A program made the position numbers and the translations under genes. DNA of 57,107 bases from a virus: positions 1 through 57,107 of IMG/VR virus record IMGVR_UViG_3300021407_000002; one strand, written 5' to 3'. Shown piece by piece: positions 25,198 to 32,260 of the stretch (position 1 is its first letter; every line of letters begins with the position of its first letter). The notes under the pieces are model-generated. The model saw only the letters and a program-made list of their open reading frames with translations. It was not told where the DNA came from and ran no database searches.

Positions 25198-25879
25198 CGA
25201 CGTAACGCTTATCCGCGAAACGTTCTCGCTCGGCCTCGGGATACCAGATATATTTTGCCTTCTCGCTGATCACCTGCTCGATGAGCTGGGCGAAGGCATC
25301 AACCGCCGCCTGGTCCTTGAAGTGCACTGCGATCGAGCGGAATGGTCGGTCGTCCGGCTGGTCGTATGCTGGCATGCCGTCCCACTCACCGTCCGGGTCG
25401 GATACGCCGAGCTTAAACAGCGGTTCCAGTTCGAAGTCGGCGAACCCGGTCAGCGACAGGTCGACGCCCATGTCGCGCAGGTCCATCATTTCAAGTTTAA
25501 GCGTCCCGGCATCCCAGTCGGCGTTCAGCGCCAGCTTGTTATCTGCCAGCGTGTAAAGCCGCCGCTGCGTGTCCGACCAGCCGCGCGCAACCATTACAGG
25601 AACGGTCTCGATTGCCAGTTGATGCGCCGCCAGCACGCGACCATGCCCGGCGATGATCGTTCCCGCCTCGTCCACCAGCACCGGCATCGTCCAGCCCCAT
25701 TGCCGGATCGAGGCAGCGATCTGCGCGACCTGGGCGTCCGAGTGCGTCCGCGCATTGTTGGCATAGGGAATTAACTTTGCGATCGGCCAACGCTCGACCG
25801 CATCGGCTGGCCAGAGCGGCCCGCCAGTCGGTGCTTTTTCCGAACGACCGCCGCTTTTGGGCTTGATATTAGGGGTCAT
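25187..25879 (-). CDS. ParB-like nuclease-domain protein beside the glycosyltransferase
   Basis: 230 residues from ATG 25879. PIAKLIPYANNARTHSDAQV, IRQWGWTMPVLVDEAGTIIA and IIAGHGRVLAAHQL (75-88) give the ParB/Srx fold usually found at the N terminus of phage DNA adenine/cytosine methyltransferases. RRLYTLADNKLALNADWD follows as in those fusions, but the methyltransferase part is absent. It is the first gene of the long late operon and overlaps the glycosyltransferase by 11 nt, so the two probably act together, perhaps in DNA modification (inference). A longer frame upstream lies antisense to the next gene and is rejected. Confidence 0.85.
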   Translation of the reverse strand: MTPNIKPKSGGRSEKAPTGGPLWPADAVERWPIAKLIPYANNARTHSDAQVAQIAASIRQWGWTMPVLVDEAGTIIAGHGRVLAAHQLAIETVPVMVARGWSDTQRRLYTLADNKLALNADWDAGTLKLEMMDLRDMGVDLSLTGFADFELEPLFKLGVSDPDGEWDGMPAYDQPDDRPFRSIAVHFKDQAAVDAFAQLIEQVISEKAKYIWYPEAERERFADKRYVDEP

Positions 25880-25940
25880 GGTGACTATATTTTGGGTGCG
25901 GACAATCATGCCCGCAACCGAAACGAGATGGAGACCACCA

Positions 25941-26390
25941 ATGACCAAGACCGAAACCAAAGTCCTGACCGGCGCACGTGGCCGGGTTGCTGCTGCCAAG
26001 GCCAAGGCCAAGGCTGCTGCCGACCATGCTTTTGCTTTGGCAGTGACTGAGAACGTCGCGCAGCAGAGGGCGGCCAAGGCTGCTGCTAAGCCTGCTGCCA
26101 ACGGGGTCAAGACCCCTCGCCCTGGCACGTTCGTGGCCAAAATGGTCGAGCTGCTGGTGCGCAAGCAGGGTGCTACCAGGCCCGAAATGAAGGAAGGTTG
26201 CGGGTCCAAGACAATGCCGAGCGCCAATGGCCTTGACCCCTTGGCCGCGAAATTCGGCTACGTGTGCTTCGCTGCCAACGCGGCTCGGACGCCCCTGCTG
26301 GTCTACCAGTTCGTAAAGCCTGGCCAGAAGCCCACTGCCTTCGATGCAGTCGAGTGGACCTCGGATGAGACCGCGAAGGTGGGCGCGTAG
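25941..26390 (+). CDS. Histone H1-like Lys/Ala-rich DNA-binding protein
   Basis: 149 residues. Residues 10-60 are rich in Lys and Ala (RVAAAKAKAKAAADHAFALA, QQRAAKAAAKPAANG), like bacterial H1-like tails. The C-terminal part (TFVAKMVELLVRKQGATRPE to TPLLVYQF) looks like a small winged-helix-type domain. It is divergent from the ParB-like gene, with 61 bases between starts. GGAG precedes ATG 25941. Nucleoid or transcription role is inferred. Confidence 0.75.
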   Translation: MTKTETKVLTGARGRVAAAKAKAKAAADHAFALAVTENVAQQRAAKAAAKPAANGVKTPRPGTFVAKMVELLVRKQGATRPEMKEGCGSKTMPSANGLDPLAAKFGYVCFAANAARTPLLVYQFVKPGQKPTAFDAVEWTSDETAKVGA

Positions 26391-26429
26391 GCGCCCCCCG
26401 ACGTGACCCCAGCAGAAGGAAACCAGCCA

Positions 26430-26612
26430 ATGAAACTGACCCTCGCCTTCGTGCGCACTGAGCTGCGCCAGCTCAAGTTGGTCATCACCCACGTGGACGA
26501 CGAATACCGGGTGAATTTCAGGAACGGCCGCGAGGCCACCGCCTACTACACCAACGATCTGCAAGATGCCCTGGACACGGGCCAGGCCATGGCCAAGACG
26601 TTCTGCCCCTGA
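26430..26612 (+). CDS. Small hypothetical protein
   Basis: 60 residues beginning MKLTLAFVRTELRQLKLVI, with DDEYRVNFRNGREATAYYTN and DLQDALDTGQAMA. The pattern of a small alpha/beta protein conserved in proteobacterial phages; function unknown. AAGGA lies about 10 bases before ATG 26430. Confidence 0.75.
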   Translation: MKLTLAFVRTELRQLKLVITHVDDEYRVNFRNGREATAYYTNDLQDALDTGQAMAKTFCP

Positions 26613-26694
26613 CCACCCACACCACCCACCCTCGCGGCGGCGGTTCACAGCTCCACCTGTGCACCGCCGCCGCATCGCTTTATCGTGGGTCATC

Positions 26695-26976
26695 ATGTCC
26701 ACGGAACCGATTCGCACTGCTGCTGATTTCCGCGCGGCCCTCGATCGGCTCGGCCTGACGCAATCCTCACTTGCCCGCCTGTTGCAGGTGCTCGGCCACC
26801 CTGCCGAAATCGCGGTATCGCGGCGCCGCATCCAGCGATGGGTCGCCGGCGACGCGCCGATCTCGGGCGAGATGATTGCCCTGGTTACCCTGCTCGAACT
26901 GGTGCCCAGCACCGCGCGCCGCCTCATCGCCCTGCCGGCCCTGCATCCCCGTCCTGGTCGCCCCCCGGTCGGCTGA
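26695..26976 (+). CDS. HTH transcriptional regulator (XRE-like)
   Basis: 93 residues from ATG 26695. DFRAALDRLGLTQSSLARLL and SRRRIQRWVAGDAPISGEM form a helix-turn-helix of the XRE kind, including the recognition helix and the WVAG turn. It ends in a Pro/Arg tail that overlaps the opposite-strand gene by 53 bases. Possible regulator of the late divergent region. Confidence 0.78.
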   Translation: MSTEPIRTAADFRAALDRLGLTQSSLARLLQVLGHPAEIAVSRRRIQRWVAGDAPISGEMIALVTLLELVPSTARRLIALPALHPRPGRPPVG

Positions 26977-27373
26977 CGGTCGGCCACCAGGCCGGCGCGG
27001 TCATGCCCAGCTCGAACATGCTTGCAGAAAGCGCCCGGCGAATCGTCGTGGCGATGCGGTTCTGCAGCGACAGCGGGCAGTAACCCACGACCTGCGGCGG
27101 ATCCCCCGCCAGAGCGACCAGGGGATCGCCTGTGCGGATCACCGCGGTTCGGGCTGGCAACCCTACCTCGCGGCTTTCAGCCGGGCTGAGCTGCACGTGT
27201 GAGCGATGCCTCGGGCCCGTCTGCGGCATCACGGGAATCCCCAGCAGTGCCCCGCTGGGTCGGCGTTCCCAGATGATCAGCGAGCAGTCTGCCTGGTGCA
27301 CAACGGCGCCACGCAACACGGGTGGTGTCAGCGATTCCTCGGTGAAAAAGACAAGCCCGGCCGGAATGCGCAC
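26924..27373 (-). CDS. Hypothetical phage protein, GTG start inside a hairpin
   Basis: 149 residues read from GTG 27373 (RIPAGLVFFTEESLTPPVL). Protein-like hydrophobic patterning is clear: AVVHQADCSLIIWERRPSG, HVQLSPAESREVGLPARTAV, IRTGDPLVALAG, and a helix SLQNRIATTIRRALSASM. No family named. The start lies in a perfect 10-bp hairpin with a T-rich 3' side, so expression may be attenuated or the true start may be further in. It is convergent and overlaps the HTH gene. Confidence 0.55.
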   Translation of the reverse strand: MRIPAGLVFFTEESLTPPVLRGAVVHQADCSLIIWERRPSGALLGIPVMPQTGPRHRSHVQLSPAESREVGLPARTAVIRTGDPLVALAGDPPQVVGYCPLSLQNRIATTIRRALSASMFELGMTAPAWWPTVSRPGGDQDGDAGPAGR

Positions 27374-27382
27374 CGGCCGGGC
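27355..27382 (-). terminator. Terminator-like hairpin closing the early operon
   Basis: GCCCGGCCGG (27355-27364), an 8-base loop, then CCGGCCGGGC (27373-27382): a perfect 10-bp stem. Read on the minus strand it is followed by TTGTCTTTTT, the layout of an intrinsic terminator. It would stop transcripts from the 34.6-27.7 kb operon before, or at the start of, the 26924-27373 gene. Confidence 0.6.
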
Positions 27383-27485
27383 AAGAGTTGGTTATCAGGT
27401 AACCGCATGGCCCAGAGGCGGTCGCGGGTGGGTTAGCCGCTCGCACCGCTGGCGACACTGCAAAAAAAGATACGCCCACCTCGGC

Positions 27486-27520
27486 ACGAGACGCAATCCA
27501 GTTTCCGCAGTCTCGTTTTG
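27486..27520 (+). terminator. Weak plus-strand hairpin with short T tract
   Basis: ACGAGAC (27486-27492) pairs perfectly with GTCTCGT (27510-27516) over a 17-base loop, followed by TTTTG. It may end plus-strand transcription from the 25.9-27.0 kb genes or form part of the parS-like locus just next to it. The large loop makes it a weak terminator. Confidence 0.35.
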
Positions 27521-27534
27521 TTCCACGTGAAACG
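27519..27534. promoter_or_regulatory. parS-like ParB-binding palindrome
   Basis: TGTTCCACGTGAAACG agrees with the bacterial chromosomal parS consensus TGTTNCACGTGAAACA at every position except the last. It is the only such site I find in the genome and lies in a gene-free stretch. A host-type ParB could bind it. The phage's own ParB-fold proteins are of other subfamilies and lack an adjacent ParA. Confidence 0.7.
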
Positions 27535-27708
27535 GCTCACGGATCGATCCGGGGCGAGCATGTCAAGCCCTGTGCCGCCAGCAACGCCAGCAACGCCAGA
27601 AACCCCGTCAGGGCCGCCAGGAAGGCCCTGGCCAGGTTCCAGGGCATGCCCTAGCGGCCAGGACGCCCAGGGCCGCCAGGCGACGGAATTTAGGCCCTCC
27701 CGTGGCGA

Positions 27709-28158
27709 TCAGCGCATGGCGCCCAGTCGGCGAAGCGCGTTGATGGTCCACCGCCTGGCAGTGGTGTCCGCCACCTGGTGCTGCCGCCCAGTCAGTGCCC
27801 AGGACTGGTCAAGCACCACGCACTGCTCAAGCAGGCGGAATTCGAACCTGCCCAGCTCGTCGGCGATCCGGCGCAATCTGGTCGCTGCACCCAGCCGGTC
27901 GATCGCCCCTCCATCGCGCCCAGCTCCACCAGCTCCGCGCAGGGTCATCAGGCTCGGCGCACGCTGCCCGATGGCCGCGTCCCAGTCGCGCCGAAACTTC
28001 TGCGCGGCCTCATAGTCCCACGGCTCGATGGCACCCTCCACGACGAGCGCGTCCAGCCTGGTGGCCACCCGCCAGCCTTGCCGGAAGGCCCGCGCGTCGA
28101 CCTGGGGTGCTGCAACGTCGTGGTGCTGGCGGTATGCCTCGGACGGCCCGGTGCTCAT
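27709..28158 (-). CDS. Conserved phage protein of the early operon
   Basis: 149 residues from ATG 28158 (MSTGPSEAYRQHHDVAAPQV). Helical; it carries AFRQGWRVATRLDALVVEGA, PWDYEAAQKFRRDWD and an HTH-like end (DTTARRWTINALRRLGAM). This layout resembles small phage/prophage proteins with a C-terminal DNA-binding helix, such as DUF6456-like ones, but I am not sure. Last gene of the chain before the gene-free stretch; ATGA overlap with the gene upstream. Confidence 0.75.
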   Translation of the reverse strand: MSTGPSEAYRQHHDVAAPQVDARAFRQGWRVATRLDALVVEGAIEPWDYEAAQKFRRDWDAAIGQRAPSLMTLRGAGGAGRDGGAIDRLGAATRLRRIADELGRFEFRLLEQCVVLDQSWALTGRQHQVADTTARRWTINALRRLGAMR

Positions 28159-28355
28159 GCTGCGGCCTGCGGAACGGGTGGCAAGTCCCAGCACTCAAGC
28201 ACGTCATCCATCGGAATGTGCCGATAAGTATGCCGCAGCCGCAAATACGGTCTATCCGACGCTTGCGGCGCCGTGACGACCCAGCCGTATTTGCGCGTGA
28301 ATACCAGCAACGGGCGCTCAGGGAAGCCGGTCGTGGTATCGAGCGGACCGGTCAT
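28155..28355 (-). CDS. Small hypothetical protein
   Basis: 66 residues (MTGPLDTTTGFPERPLLVFT, then GWVVTAPQASDRPYLRLRHT). Overlaps both neighbours by 4 nt (ATGA). No domain recognised; possibly a beta-rich protein. Confidence 0.7.
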   Translation of the reverse strand: MTGPLDTTTGFPERPLLVFTRKYGWVVTAPQASDRPYLRLRHTYRHIPMDDVLECWDLPPVPQAAA

Positions 28356-28603
28356 CGCCGGCTGGTTCCGTTCCAGACGCGACCGGCGTCTAGCTCCTCG
28401 ACCAGGCGGCGGAATGCCGCGTTGGTGCCCTCGCCCTCCCACCAGACGAAGCGTCTGGTCCCGGTGTCGGCGTGCGTCCATTCGCCCAGGGCCGAGCTGA
28501 TGCGAGACGGCTGCAACACGAAGCCTGCCAGCCGCATGTTGTCGCGGAACCTGTCGTCGGGCACGTCGGGGCGGCGTGCCTGGCGGTCGCGGGCGGACAT
28601 CAT
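28352..28603 (-). CDS. Small hypothetical protein
   Basis: 83 residues, ATG 28603 (a second ATG follows at once). Contains DDRFRDNMRLAGFVLQPSRI and RRFVWWEGEGTNAAFRRLVE. Coupled by ATGA overlaps on both sides. Function unknown. Confidence 0.7.
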   Translation of the reverse strand: MMSARDRQARRPDVPDDRFRDNMRLAGFVLQPSRISSALGEWTHADTGTRRFVWWEGEGTNAAFRRLVEELDAGRVWNGTSRR

Positions 28604-28773
28604 CGGCCCACCCCCCGCCACCAGGCCCGCACCCGGCAGCAGAGCGCGCACGGCTTCCGACGTGGTCGGTCCAGCACCCGCTTCGCGCTCAGGGGTGGAG
28701 GGGTTGGGATCGATAGGCGCGGCGGGTGGGTTTGCCGCTGCGGGCGCGGGTCGATTGGAGGGGGCGCGATCAT
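28600..28773 (-). CDS. Very small Pro/Arg-rich protein with CxxC
   Basis: 57 residues (MIAPPPIDPRPQRQTHPP), ending with KPCALCCRVRAWW, which could bind a metal. Called because it fills the gap exactly with 4-nt overlaps at both ends. Function unknown. Confidence 0.6.
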   Translation of the reverse strand: MIAPPPIDPRPQRQTHPPRLSIPTPPPLSAKRVLDRPRRKPCALCCRVRAWWRGVGR

Positions 28774-29117
28774 GGTGAGATCGCCACGTATGGCGTGCCC
28801 TGGCCGGCTTCCGGCATCTGCCCGAAAATTTCCTCGACCAACCATTCGCAATGCCGTTCCGCCCAGTCGATCGCTTGCGGGACCGTCAGCGGGGTGAGGG
28901 TCAGAGCGTCAACGTCGCCCAGCTCGTTGTAATCCACGCGGAAGTAAGCGCCGAACACATTGACCATTAGCACCGAGCCGATATCAAACGGCGGTGCTTC
29001 GCCCATCTGGACCTCGGCCGATTCGCATAGGTTCCAGTGATGCAGCACGCTCGCGGTCGTGCTGTCATAGGCCACACCACCAATGCGGCGGCGGATCGCC
29101 GGAACGGGGCGGCTCAT
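28770..29117 (-). CDS. Hypothetical protein of the early operon
   Basis: 115 residues from ATG 29117. Reads RRRIGGVAYDSTTASVLHHW, VLMVNVFGAYFRVDYNELGD and LTVPQAIDWAERHCEWLVEE; a compact alpha/beta protein. ATGA overlap upstream and downstream. I do not recognise the family. Confidence 0.75.
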   Translation of the reverse strand: MSRPVPAIRRRIGGVAYDSTTASVLHHWNLCESAEVQMGEAPPFDIGSVLMVNVFGAYFRVDYNELGDVDALTLTPLTVPQAIDWAERHCEWLVEEIFGQMPEAGQGTPYVAISP

Positions 29118-29587
29118 GCGCGTTTCCTTCCGTTTGGTAAAGGATTGTGTTGGTCGAGCAACTCGGCCGACAGGTAGCTCGGCCGGGGCGGGCGCGGCGG
29201 TTCCCAAGCAGGCTCGGAGCTGCGCATCGCGGCCGAGGTCTCACGCACGATGCCGTGGATCCGTTCAAGCTGCTCGGGGGTCGGCGGTGGAGGTTCAGGC
29301 TCGGGCGGTGGCGGCGCGATGGCGACCGGGCGCGGGCGGTTGTCATGCCACCAGTCCGACAGGTAGCCGCACAGCTCGCCATAGGTGGGAAAGTATTTGC
29401 ACTGGCGCGCCACGTAGCTCAGCGAGTCAGGGGTGAACGCCTCATCGGTGAATTCCCGCATCAGCATAGGAACAAAAGCCGACAGCTTCATCTCGGCTTC
29501 CTGCCGGGAGATGCTAACCGCCGCGAGCACGCCCAGCGATACTAACCACTCGCGCACCACCCGGACGTGTATCGACTGCTGCGGCAT
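29114..29587 (-). CDS. Hypothetical protein following the replication-initiation-like gene
   Basis: 157 residues. A helical N-terminal domain (VVREWLVSLGVLAAVSISRQ, then AFTPDSLSYVARQCKYFPTY, GELCGYLSDWW) is followed by a Pro-rich linker (PPPPEPEPPPP) and an Arg-rich end. Proteins with this pattern often lie next to replication genes of alphaproteobacterial phages; a loader role is only a guess. It overlaps the upstream gene by 74 bases. An internal ATG at 29491 with AGGAAG upstream would avoid the overlap, but cuts a conserved-looking helix. Confidence 0.72.
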   Translation of the reverse strand: MPQQSIHVRVVREWLVSLGVLAAVSISRQEAEMKLSAFVPMLMREFTDEAFTPDSLSYVARQCKYFPTYGELCGYLSDWWHDNRPRPVAIAPPPPEPEPPPPTPEQLERIHGIVRETSAAMRSSEPAWEPPRPPRPSYLSAELLDQHNPLPNGRKRA

Positions 29588-30167
29588 CGGTGTGGTCCCT
29601 CATGTCGGTTGCGATCTCGCTCATCCCGTTACGATAAACCGGCGCGCGCGCCCCCCGCTGGCGGGGGGCACCGGGGGGTGGTGCTTCTACTTCTGCTTTT
29701 GCATCTGCTTCTGCCTCTATCTTATCCACCCGCTTAACCGGCTGCTTATCCACGCCATTGCCGGAAGGCGGCTCCGGATTCTGGACTCTACCGAGGGCCG
29801 GATTCCCGCCCAGCGAACCGGCCCGCGTTTTGGTAGCGTGCTCGGACCAGTCTCGGACCATACGTCGACTCAGGATGGCTCCGGCCCCGGTCTGGCCCGG
29901 GGCTGGGTCGGCCCTGGATAGGACCCCGTTGCGTTCCAACTCGTCGACCAAATGGGCGACTTGGCTCGATGGCGCACCGACTATTCGGGCGAGTTGCGGG
30001 ATGCTCGGCGGCCTGCCGGCGACCAGGACGTGACCATACGGATCGGCGTTGGCGGCGATGCAAAGCATCCGCATCCAAAGACCCTGCGCCGCCAAGCTGC
30101 ATAAGCGGAGCGCGGGATCATTTTCCCAATCGCCCCACCACAGCTTCGACCAGCGAAGCTTGCTCAT
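29514..30167 (-). CDS. Replication-initiation-like protein (winged helix)
   Basis: 217 residues starting MSKLRWSKLWWGDWENDPAL, then RLCSLAAQGLWMRMLCIAA, a segment SIPQLARIVGAPSSQVAHLV and LVDELERNGVLSRA forming a winged helix, and a disordered C-terminal half. This resembles phage replisome-organiser N-terminal domains. No helicase or polymerase is encoded nearby, so host replication proteins would be recruited (inference). Confidence 0.75.
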   Translation of the reverse strand: MSKLRWSKLWWGDWENDPALRLCSLAAQGLWMRMLCIAANADPYGHVLVAGRPPSIPQLARIVGAPSSQVAHLVDELERNGVLSRADPAPGQTGAGAILSRRMVRDWSEHATKTRAGSLGGNPALGRVQNPEPPSGNGVDKQPVKRVDKIEAEADAKAEVEAPPPGAPRQRGARAPVYRNGMSEIATDMRDHTDAAAVDTRPGGARVVSIAGRARGG

Positions 30168-30195
30168 GGCGGGCGCCCCCCTGACGCTCCGCGCG

Positions 30196-31011
30196 TCACA
30201 CCTTTTGCAGTCGGACTAGTGCTCGCGCACCCGCAATCTCCGCTTCGATCTCTTGAACGGTCACCACCTTGATTCCGTTCGCGCTGAACATCTTGCGCAG
30301 ATCGGGAAATGAAACGGCGCGGCCGGCGTAGCTGCCGACGACCAGCACGCTCGCCCGCAGCCGCGCCATCTGACGCATAACGCTCGGGAAGTCGTCACCG
30401 AGCGATGGCTTGATCTCGACGAACGTAGCGGTTTCACTATAAAAACGTCTATCGTATTTTTGTTCGCCTTCGGTCGCAGTAAAGTCCCACGTCATGGCAA
30501 CATCCACGCCGCTTTGCTCGAAAGCTGCGCCAGTGTTTAGTGCGAGTAATGTCGGCTCGTCGAGCTTGCGTTGCTGAGCCTGTATTAGGGCGACGAGCTG
30601 TGCCTCTTTTGTTTGGTTATCGAAACCCTTATCCCATTGACTGCGATAGCGGACCTGCTCTAGGTCGCCCCGATGCATCTTTATCCAATCCGATGCATTC
30701 TCCCGATAGCGAGCTGCGTAGTCTTTACGTGCCGAACTCAGCCTTTCGGCACCCGCGATGCATTGCAGGAACGCCGCACGGAACACCGGGTCGAGGAACC
30801 GAGCCTGGATCGCATTATGTTCCGGCGTGTCATCGGTCCCTGCGCCGCGCGCGACAATCGCGGCGTGCAGTTCCGCGAAGCGTTCTGCTAGCCAGCCCTG
30901 CCCGAGCAACCATTGCGCATAGGCGGGGTCTTGTTCCAACAACTCGGCGACAGTCGCACCTTTGTGTTTTCCAAACGGAATGACGATCGCGCTCGGTTCC
31001 TTGTCGCTCAT
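30196..31011 (-). CDS. DUF3820 / PD-(D/E)XK-type nuclease
   Basis: 271 residues. N-terminal DUF3820 segment IPFGKHKGATVAELLEQDPA (11-30, then YAQWLL), as found at the C terminus of exonucleases of the ExoX type. The C-terminal domain has AFEQSGVDVAMTW (163-175) and TFVEIKPSLGDDFP (196-209), giving an E165...D170...E199-x-K201 set as in PD-(D/E)XK nucleases. It may supply the exonuclease for the RecT annealing protein. ATG 31011 has GGAGGG upstream. Confidence 0.72.
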   Translation of the reverse strand: MSDKEPSAIVIPFGKHKGATVAELLEQDPAYAQWLLGQGWLAERFAELHAAIVARGAGTDDTPEHNAIQARFLDPVFRAAFLQCIAGAERLSSARKDYAARYRENASDWIKMHRGDLEQVRYRSQWDKGFDNQTKEAQLVALIQAQQRKLDEPTLLALNTGAAFEQSGVDVAMTWDFTATEGEQKYDRRFYSETATFVEIKPSLGDDFPSVMRQMARLRASVLVVGSYAGRAVSFPDLRKMFSANGIKVVTVQEIEAEIAGARALVRLQKV

Positions 31012-31169
31012 GTTTCCACCCTCCATCTCGGCCGGAACAGATCGCCCTGCCTGGGATCGGGCATGCCGCGCTCGATCGCGCGCAGCGGGTCAAGCTCGGT
31101 CAGAGCCGCGACGCCTTTCCGATACGGCCGGCAGTTGGTGCAGAACTTCGCCCATCGCAACTTGCTCAC
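31008..31169 (-). CDS. 53-residue zinc-knuckle mini-protein
   Basis: A short frame from GTG 31169 to a TGA overlapping the next ATG by 4 nt. It begins SKLRWAKFCTNCRPYRKGVA and ends RWRVET. The first six residues copy the start of the replication-initiation-like protein (MSKLRW), and FCTNCRPYRKGVAA copies the end of the zinc-ribbon protein at 33629-33880, with near-identical DNA. It looks like a fused duplicate; only one CxxC is present. Confidence 0.65.
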   Translation of the reverse strand: MSKLRWAKFCTNCRPYRKGVAALTELDPLRAIERGMPDPRQGDLFRPRWRVET

Positions 31170-31192
31170 GTCGCCCCCGGCAAGCACGAACG

Positions 31193-32260
31193 TTAATGCA
31201 ATGATTGCTTGGGCGCCGTCGTCCCCTCAGCTTTCGCTTTATCGGCTACCTCCAACAGCAACCCGATATCCACTTCGCGCAGGCGGTTGACGATGAGGTA
31301 TGCCCGCTCGCCGAATTCCTCGATCAGCCAAAGCCAATAATTCGCCGTAGTCTCGCGGCGGTGATCGATTAGTGGAATCTGGCGCGGCGGTGCTGCCGCT
31401 GCCACCTGCTCGGCGACCGTGGCCTTGTCCAGGCGCTTGCGTTCTTGCTTCGCTATCAGCTTTTTGGCCTCGGATCGCAGCGCTTTCACTTGTAGCTCTG
31501 CGGTGTCATGGGCTGCGGCGAAGCGCAGCGAGTGGTGGCGATTGGCGAGGCCAAGATTGATCGCTTCCTGCTTGGCCCGCTCGCTTAGCTTGTCGATCAT
31601 CTTGGCGGTGCCGACCGTTGGATGACTCACCCCCATCTCGCGCGCAGCCGCACGGTTGCCTCCAGTCCTGCCGCGCCCTCCTGCGGTATAAACTGGTAAA
31701 CCATTTTCCAGTTTATACCCCTTGTTCGCCTGCCATTTCGCCACCTTCGCCTTGTGGCACTCATAGCAGGTGGTGTTCGACACATAGCGTTTGCCGTCAT
31801 GCCCGTTCACGCACTGCTCGGCTGGATAGTAGAAGGTTTCCCCGGCTGCCTTTGCTTCATCGCGAGTGGCAAAGCGTCGGTCGGGCATAGGTCCGCGCTC
31901 CCGTGCTGCCTGCGCGCGCTGCGCAATCAATCCGGCCCGCGCTGTTATGTGCTGGCTGCGCTCCAACGCAGTGAGGTCGGCACGTTGCAGGTTCTCATCG
32001 ATGGCCCAGATGCGCGCGTCGCGTTCGTTATCGAATATCACCGCATCGATGTGGTCTTCGCGGTTCGCCTTCATCGCGGCAACGCGGTGCTCGCCGGTTA
32101 CCAGGTGCGGCTTGCCATTGACCATGCGCACGGTGATCGGGGTGCGCAGTCCGATCTCCCTAATACTCTCGGCGAGGCTCGCGACGGCGGACGGTTGGAG
32201 CGCCCTAAGGCGCTCCGTTACCAAAACGATATCGCTGATCCTGATACGCGCTGTTTGCAT
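31193..32260 (-). CDS. ParB-domain protein with internal zinc ribbon and HTH
   Basis: 355 residues from ATG 32260 with GGAGG upstream. Residues 5-95 are a ParB N-terminal domain (AESIREIGLRTPITVRMVNG, HLVTGEHRVAAM at 52-63). A zinc-ribbon-like insert follows (C150, H154, C165, C168; RYVSNTTCYECHKAKVAKWQ), then a helix-turn-helix NRAAAREMGVSHPTVGTAK (202-220). The rest is charged and helical. Similar phage ParB proteins regulate transcription; partition is unlikely without ParA. Confidence 0.82.
   Translation of the reverse strand: MQTARIRISDIVLVTERLRALQPSAVASLAESIREIGLRTPITVRMVNGKPHLVTGEHRVAAMKANREDHIDAVIFDNERDARIWAIDENLQRADLTALERSQHITARAGLIAQRAQAARERGPMPDRRFATRDEAKAAGETFYYPAEQCVNGHDGKRYVSNTTCYECHKAKVAKWQANKGYKLENGLPVYTAGGRGRTGGNRAAAREMGVSHPTVGTAKMIDKLSERAKQEAINLGLANRHHSLRFAAAHDTAELQVKALRSEAKKLIAKQERKRLDKATVAEQVAAAAPPRQIPLIDHRRETTANYWLWLIEEFGERAYLIVNRLREVDIGLLLEVADKAKAEGTTAPKQSLH

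Larger units (their letters stand above)
27374..27708. other. Gene-free stretch with parS-like site and hairpins
   Basis: No convincing frame on either strand over 335 bases. It contains an A7 run (near 27463), a stem ACGAGAC/GTCTCGT followed by TTTTG (27486-27520), the parS-like palindrome, a triplet of GCCAGCAAC-like repeats (about 27580-27600), and several GGGCC/GGCCC hairpins up to 27680. Such structure suits a segregation or replication locus (inference). Confidence 0.5.

Noticed and set aside
25869-26987. 372-residue minus-strand frame
   Set aside because: Covers three supported plus-strand genes and has shadow-like composition.
27795-28778. 327-residue plus-strand frame
   Set aside because: Arg/Ala/Ser/Pro-rich shadow of four coupled minus-strand genes.
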